Below are positions 62,274 through 64,000 of a stretch of DNA of 64,000 nt, piece by piece. The position numbers and the translations under genes were made by a program. Under the pieces are notes generated by a model. That model was given only the letters and a program-made list of their open reading frames with translations, made no database searches and was not told the origin of the DNA. This DNA is from an uncultured Syntrophobacterales bacterium (GTDB lineage Bacteria > Desulfobacterota > Syntrophia > Syntrophales > UBA5619): contig CAIYSL010000087.1 of assembly GCA_903928915.1 (NCBI GenBank), positions 23,509-87,508 of the forward strand, in the 5' to 3' direction. Within the stretch, counting starts at the first letter, position 1; the number at the start of each line of letters is the position of its first letter.

Positions 62274-63590
62274 ATGGCAGCGAAGAGGACCGAGCACCGT
62301 GCGTACGAAAACGAGGCATCTTTGCCGAAACCCTGCGCCCTGCTCTGGGACGAGTCGTTCCTCTGGGGAGTGATGGCCCGGCGCGCCCTGAGGGAGGCGG
62401 GCCTTTCCTTCGACCTGATCCGGTCGGAGGAGGTTTGCGGCGGGGCGCTTTCCCGTTACCGGATGCTCTTTGTCCCGGGCGGATGGGCGGCCAACAAGCT
62501 GGCGGCCCTCGGAGAGCGGGGAGGGGAGGAGATCCGGCGTTTTGTCGCTGCCGGCGGCAGTTACCTGGGGATCTGCGGCGGAGCGGGGATGGCGACCCAA
62601 ACCGGTCTCGGCCTCCTGCCGATCGGCCGGAAGCCGTCTAACGAGCGGGTCCCCAGCTTCAGCGGTCCGATCTGTCTTGCCTGTGACGATCATGCCATCT
62701 GGCGCGGGATCGATCGCCCCCTGTTCTGCGCCTGGTGGCCCTCGCAGTTCCAGACAGTGGACGACCCCTGCCTTCGCATCCCGGCCCGGTATGGAGAGGC
62801 GCAGACCGGGGCCTTCAGCTCCGACGTCCCGGTGGCGGATGGGGATGCCGTCGGCTGGACCGCCCTGGAACGACGCTACGGGATCCTTCTCGACCCGGGC
62901 CGTCTCGCCGGGGAACCGGCGGCGGTGGAGGGCGCCTTCGGCCGGGGGAAGGTATTCCTGTCGCTGGTCCATTTCGACACCCCCCAAGACCGCAACGGCG
63001 CCGTCGTGCTCCGGAATCTCTGGCAGCATCTGGCCTCCTCATCCCCGTCCCCTCCCCGGAGCGACGGCGGGGCCGGGCGGAGAGGGTCTCCCGGCCTGCC
63101 GCGGCACGGCGTCGACATCCTGGATGAGATCCAGCGGGCCGTTCGGGAGCTGATCGATGTGGGGGCGCGGAACTTCCTGTGGTATTGGCGAAATCCGCTC
63201 ATCCTCCAGTGGCGCCGCGGCGTCCGGGGACTGGAGTACGCCACCCTGGCCGTGATGGCCGCGGAGATTGCCCGCTGCCTCGGCTTTCAGGGCGCTCCGC
63301 CCGGGGAGCGATCGGTGCTTCCCGACGCTCTCGACCCGGCGCGCCTGACAGAGGAGCTGCGGGAGATCCGGGAGCGGCTGATCCCCTTTTGCGCGCAGGC
63401 CGAACGGCTGCTGGTCCGGGAGCGGTTCGCCCTCGCGCTGGGCCCGCTGTCGCCGGTGGAGTGCGCGGACAGGGAGGTCGGCGGCCTGCGGCAGGAGCTC
63501 TTCGGCCGGGCGATGAGTCACGGCGGGCTGTTCAAGGGGCTGATCGACCGGATGGACCGTCTCCTCTATTGCCTGCTTCAGGCCGAATGA
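62274..63590 (+). CDS. Biotin-protein-ligase N-terminal-like (BPL-N, class I glutaminase fold) protein
   Basis: 438 aa from ATG 62274. Residues ~18-255 show a glutaminase-like fold: MLFVPGGWAANKL, then YLGICGGAGMA with a nucleophile-position Cys, and GRGKVFLSLVHFDTP, as in BPL_N domains. Residues ~265-438 are a helical extension of no recognised family (WYWRNPLILQWRRG). Stand-alone BPL_N proteins have no established activity. Divergent from the split-Soret cytochrome gene, with separate promoters in the shared gap. Confidence 0.7.
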   Translation: MAAKRTEHRAYENEASLPKPCALLWDESFLWGVMARRALREAGLSFDLIRSEEVCGGALSRYRMLFVPGGWAANKLAALGERGGEEIRRFVAAGGSYLGICGGAGMATQTGLGLLPIGRKPSNERVPSFSGPICLACDDHAIWRGIDRPLFCAWWPSQFQTVDDPCLRIPARYGEAQTGAFSSDVPVADGDAVGWTALERRYGILLDPGRLAGEPAAVEGAFGRGKVFLSLVHFDTPQDRNGAVVLRNLWQHLASSSPSPPRSDGGAGRRGSPGLPRHGVDILDEIQRAVRELIDVGARNFLWYWRNPLILQWRRGVRGLEYATLAVMAAEIARCLGFQGAPPGERSVLPDALDPARLTEELREIRERLIPFCAQAERLLVRERFALALGPLSPVECADREVGGLRQELFGRAMSHGGLFKGLIDRMDRLLYCLLQAE

Positions 63591-64000
63591 TCCCGTCCTG
63601 CCTGTCGCGGTCGCGGACGAAGCACTGTTCCCCGACCCGGGCGCCCCAGCGTTCTCCCTGCTGCGCCGAGAGGAGACGAAACCCGGAGGCCTCGTACAGG
63701 CGACGGGCCGCGTCGAGGCCGGCAAAGGTCCACAGGTACGCCCGGCCATAGGCGCGCCGGTCGCAGAAGGCTACCGCCTCGGCCAGGAGGCGACGGCCCC
63801 AGCCGCTCCCCTGGAGCTCCGTCTCGACGATGAACCACCGGAGGTGTGCGCCCGCGGTTGCCGCCGCCGCCCCGTCGATCGCGATCGACCCCACCACGCG
63901 ATCTCCGTTCGAGATGGTCCAGAATCCGTCGCGCTCCCCGTCAAACCGGCCGAGGAATTGGGACAGCTCGGTCGCCACCTTGGCCTCGAAGAACAGGCCG
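63532..64000 (-). CDS. GNAT family N-acetyltransferase, partial (5' end outside window)
   Basis: The frame is open to the window edge (GLFFEAKVATELSQF) and resembles the GNAT half of MarR-GNAT proteins, so the start lies beyond 64000; the GTG at 63978 is probably internal. The acetyl-CoA loop is LQGSGWGRRLL, followed by YLWTFAGLDAARRLYEASGF. The last ~25 residues (after FVRDRD) look like read-through of the usual end and overlap the convergent BPL-N-like gene by 59 bases. Confidence 0.8.
   Translation of the reverse strand, partial: GLFFEAKVATELSQFLGRFDGERDGFWTISNGDRVVGSIAIDGAAAATAGAHLRWFIVETELQGSGWGRRLLAEAVAFCDRRAYGRAYLWTFAGLDAARRLYEASGFRLLSAQQGERWGARVGEQCFVRDRDRQDGIIRPEAGNRGDGPSGRSAP

Overview
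The window looks like chromosome of a GC-rich, anaerobic, sulfite-respiring bacterium, most likely a Desulfobacterota (deltaproteobacterial) lineage. The evidence is a complete reductive-type dissimilatory sulfite reductase locus (dsrABDN, dsrC, dsrMKJOP, with the DsrD marker of reducers), a trimeric NAD/ferredoxin-type [FeFe]-hydrogenase, multihaem and Tat-exported redox proteins, and many two-component and c-di-GMP proteins. I see no insertion sequences, phage genes, CRISPR arrays, rRNA or tRNA genes. The species cannot be named from this window.

Layout. 1-3.4 kb: outer-membrane barrel protein (partial) with an ECF-type Ni/Co importer (cbiM-Q-O). 3.4-4.7 kb: MFS carrier. 4.9-13.5 kb (minus): a seven-gene operon holding the hydrogenase subunits HydC, HydB and HydA together with a hydrogenase-like sensor kinase and three response-regulator-type proteins. 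13.6-14.3 kb: rex, with Rex-type operators in front of both rex and the hydrogenase operon. 14.4-17.2 kb: larE-larB-larC for the nickel-pincer cofactor. 17.3-19.0 kb: RidA and a diguanylate cyclase. 19.3-23.2 kb: TPP riboswitch and thiFGHSE; thiG carries an in-frame amber codon. 23-31 kb: TSUP carrier, MEMO-AMMECR1 fusion, response regulator, FAD disulfide reductase, an old-yellow-enzyme reductase with an internal duplication, a small basic protein and a cold-shock gene with a long leader. 31-36 kb: TolC-MacA-MacB efflux operon. 36-40.5 kb: two related c-di-GMP proteins, one HD-GYP and one GGDEF (the latter split by a frameshift).

40.4-53.8 kb (minus): a gapless 14-gene operon reading 107-aa protein, 120-aa protein, TPR protein, dsrA, dsrB, dsrD, dsrN, dsrC, a second cytochrome b/CCG pair, then dsrM, K, J, O, P. 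54.2-57.9 kb (minus): an unfamiliar four-gene cassette of two DUF2156-like transferases, a TraB/GumN-like protein and a radical SAM protein. 58-64 kb: YeiH/PSE-type transporter, GntR/HutC regulator, split-Soret-type cytochrome, a BPL-N-like protein and a partial GNAT gene.

How it fits together. The most striking signal is a composite promoter-operator found three times: a TTGCAA/TTGCAT -35 box, a 17-nt spacer, a TGC-extended -10 box, and then the 10-mer TGTCTACACA directly abutting the -10. It stands in front of the dsr operon, the split-Soret cytochrome gene and (via a ~490-nt leader) the PSE transporter. The 10-mer contains GTNTANAC, the GntR/HutC operator pattern as I recall it, and the only GntR gene in the window lies between two of the targets. 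I infer a small regulon linking sulfite respiration, sulfur-oxyanion transport and a periplasmic cytochrome. Hydrogen metabolism appears to be controlled separately by Rex (NADH/NAD+) and probably by the hydrogenase-like sensor kinase.
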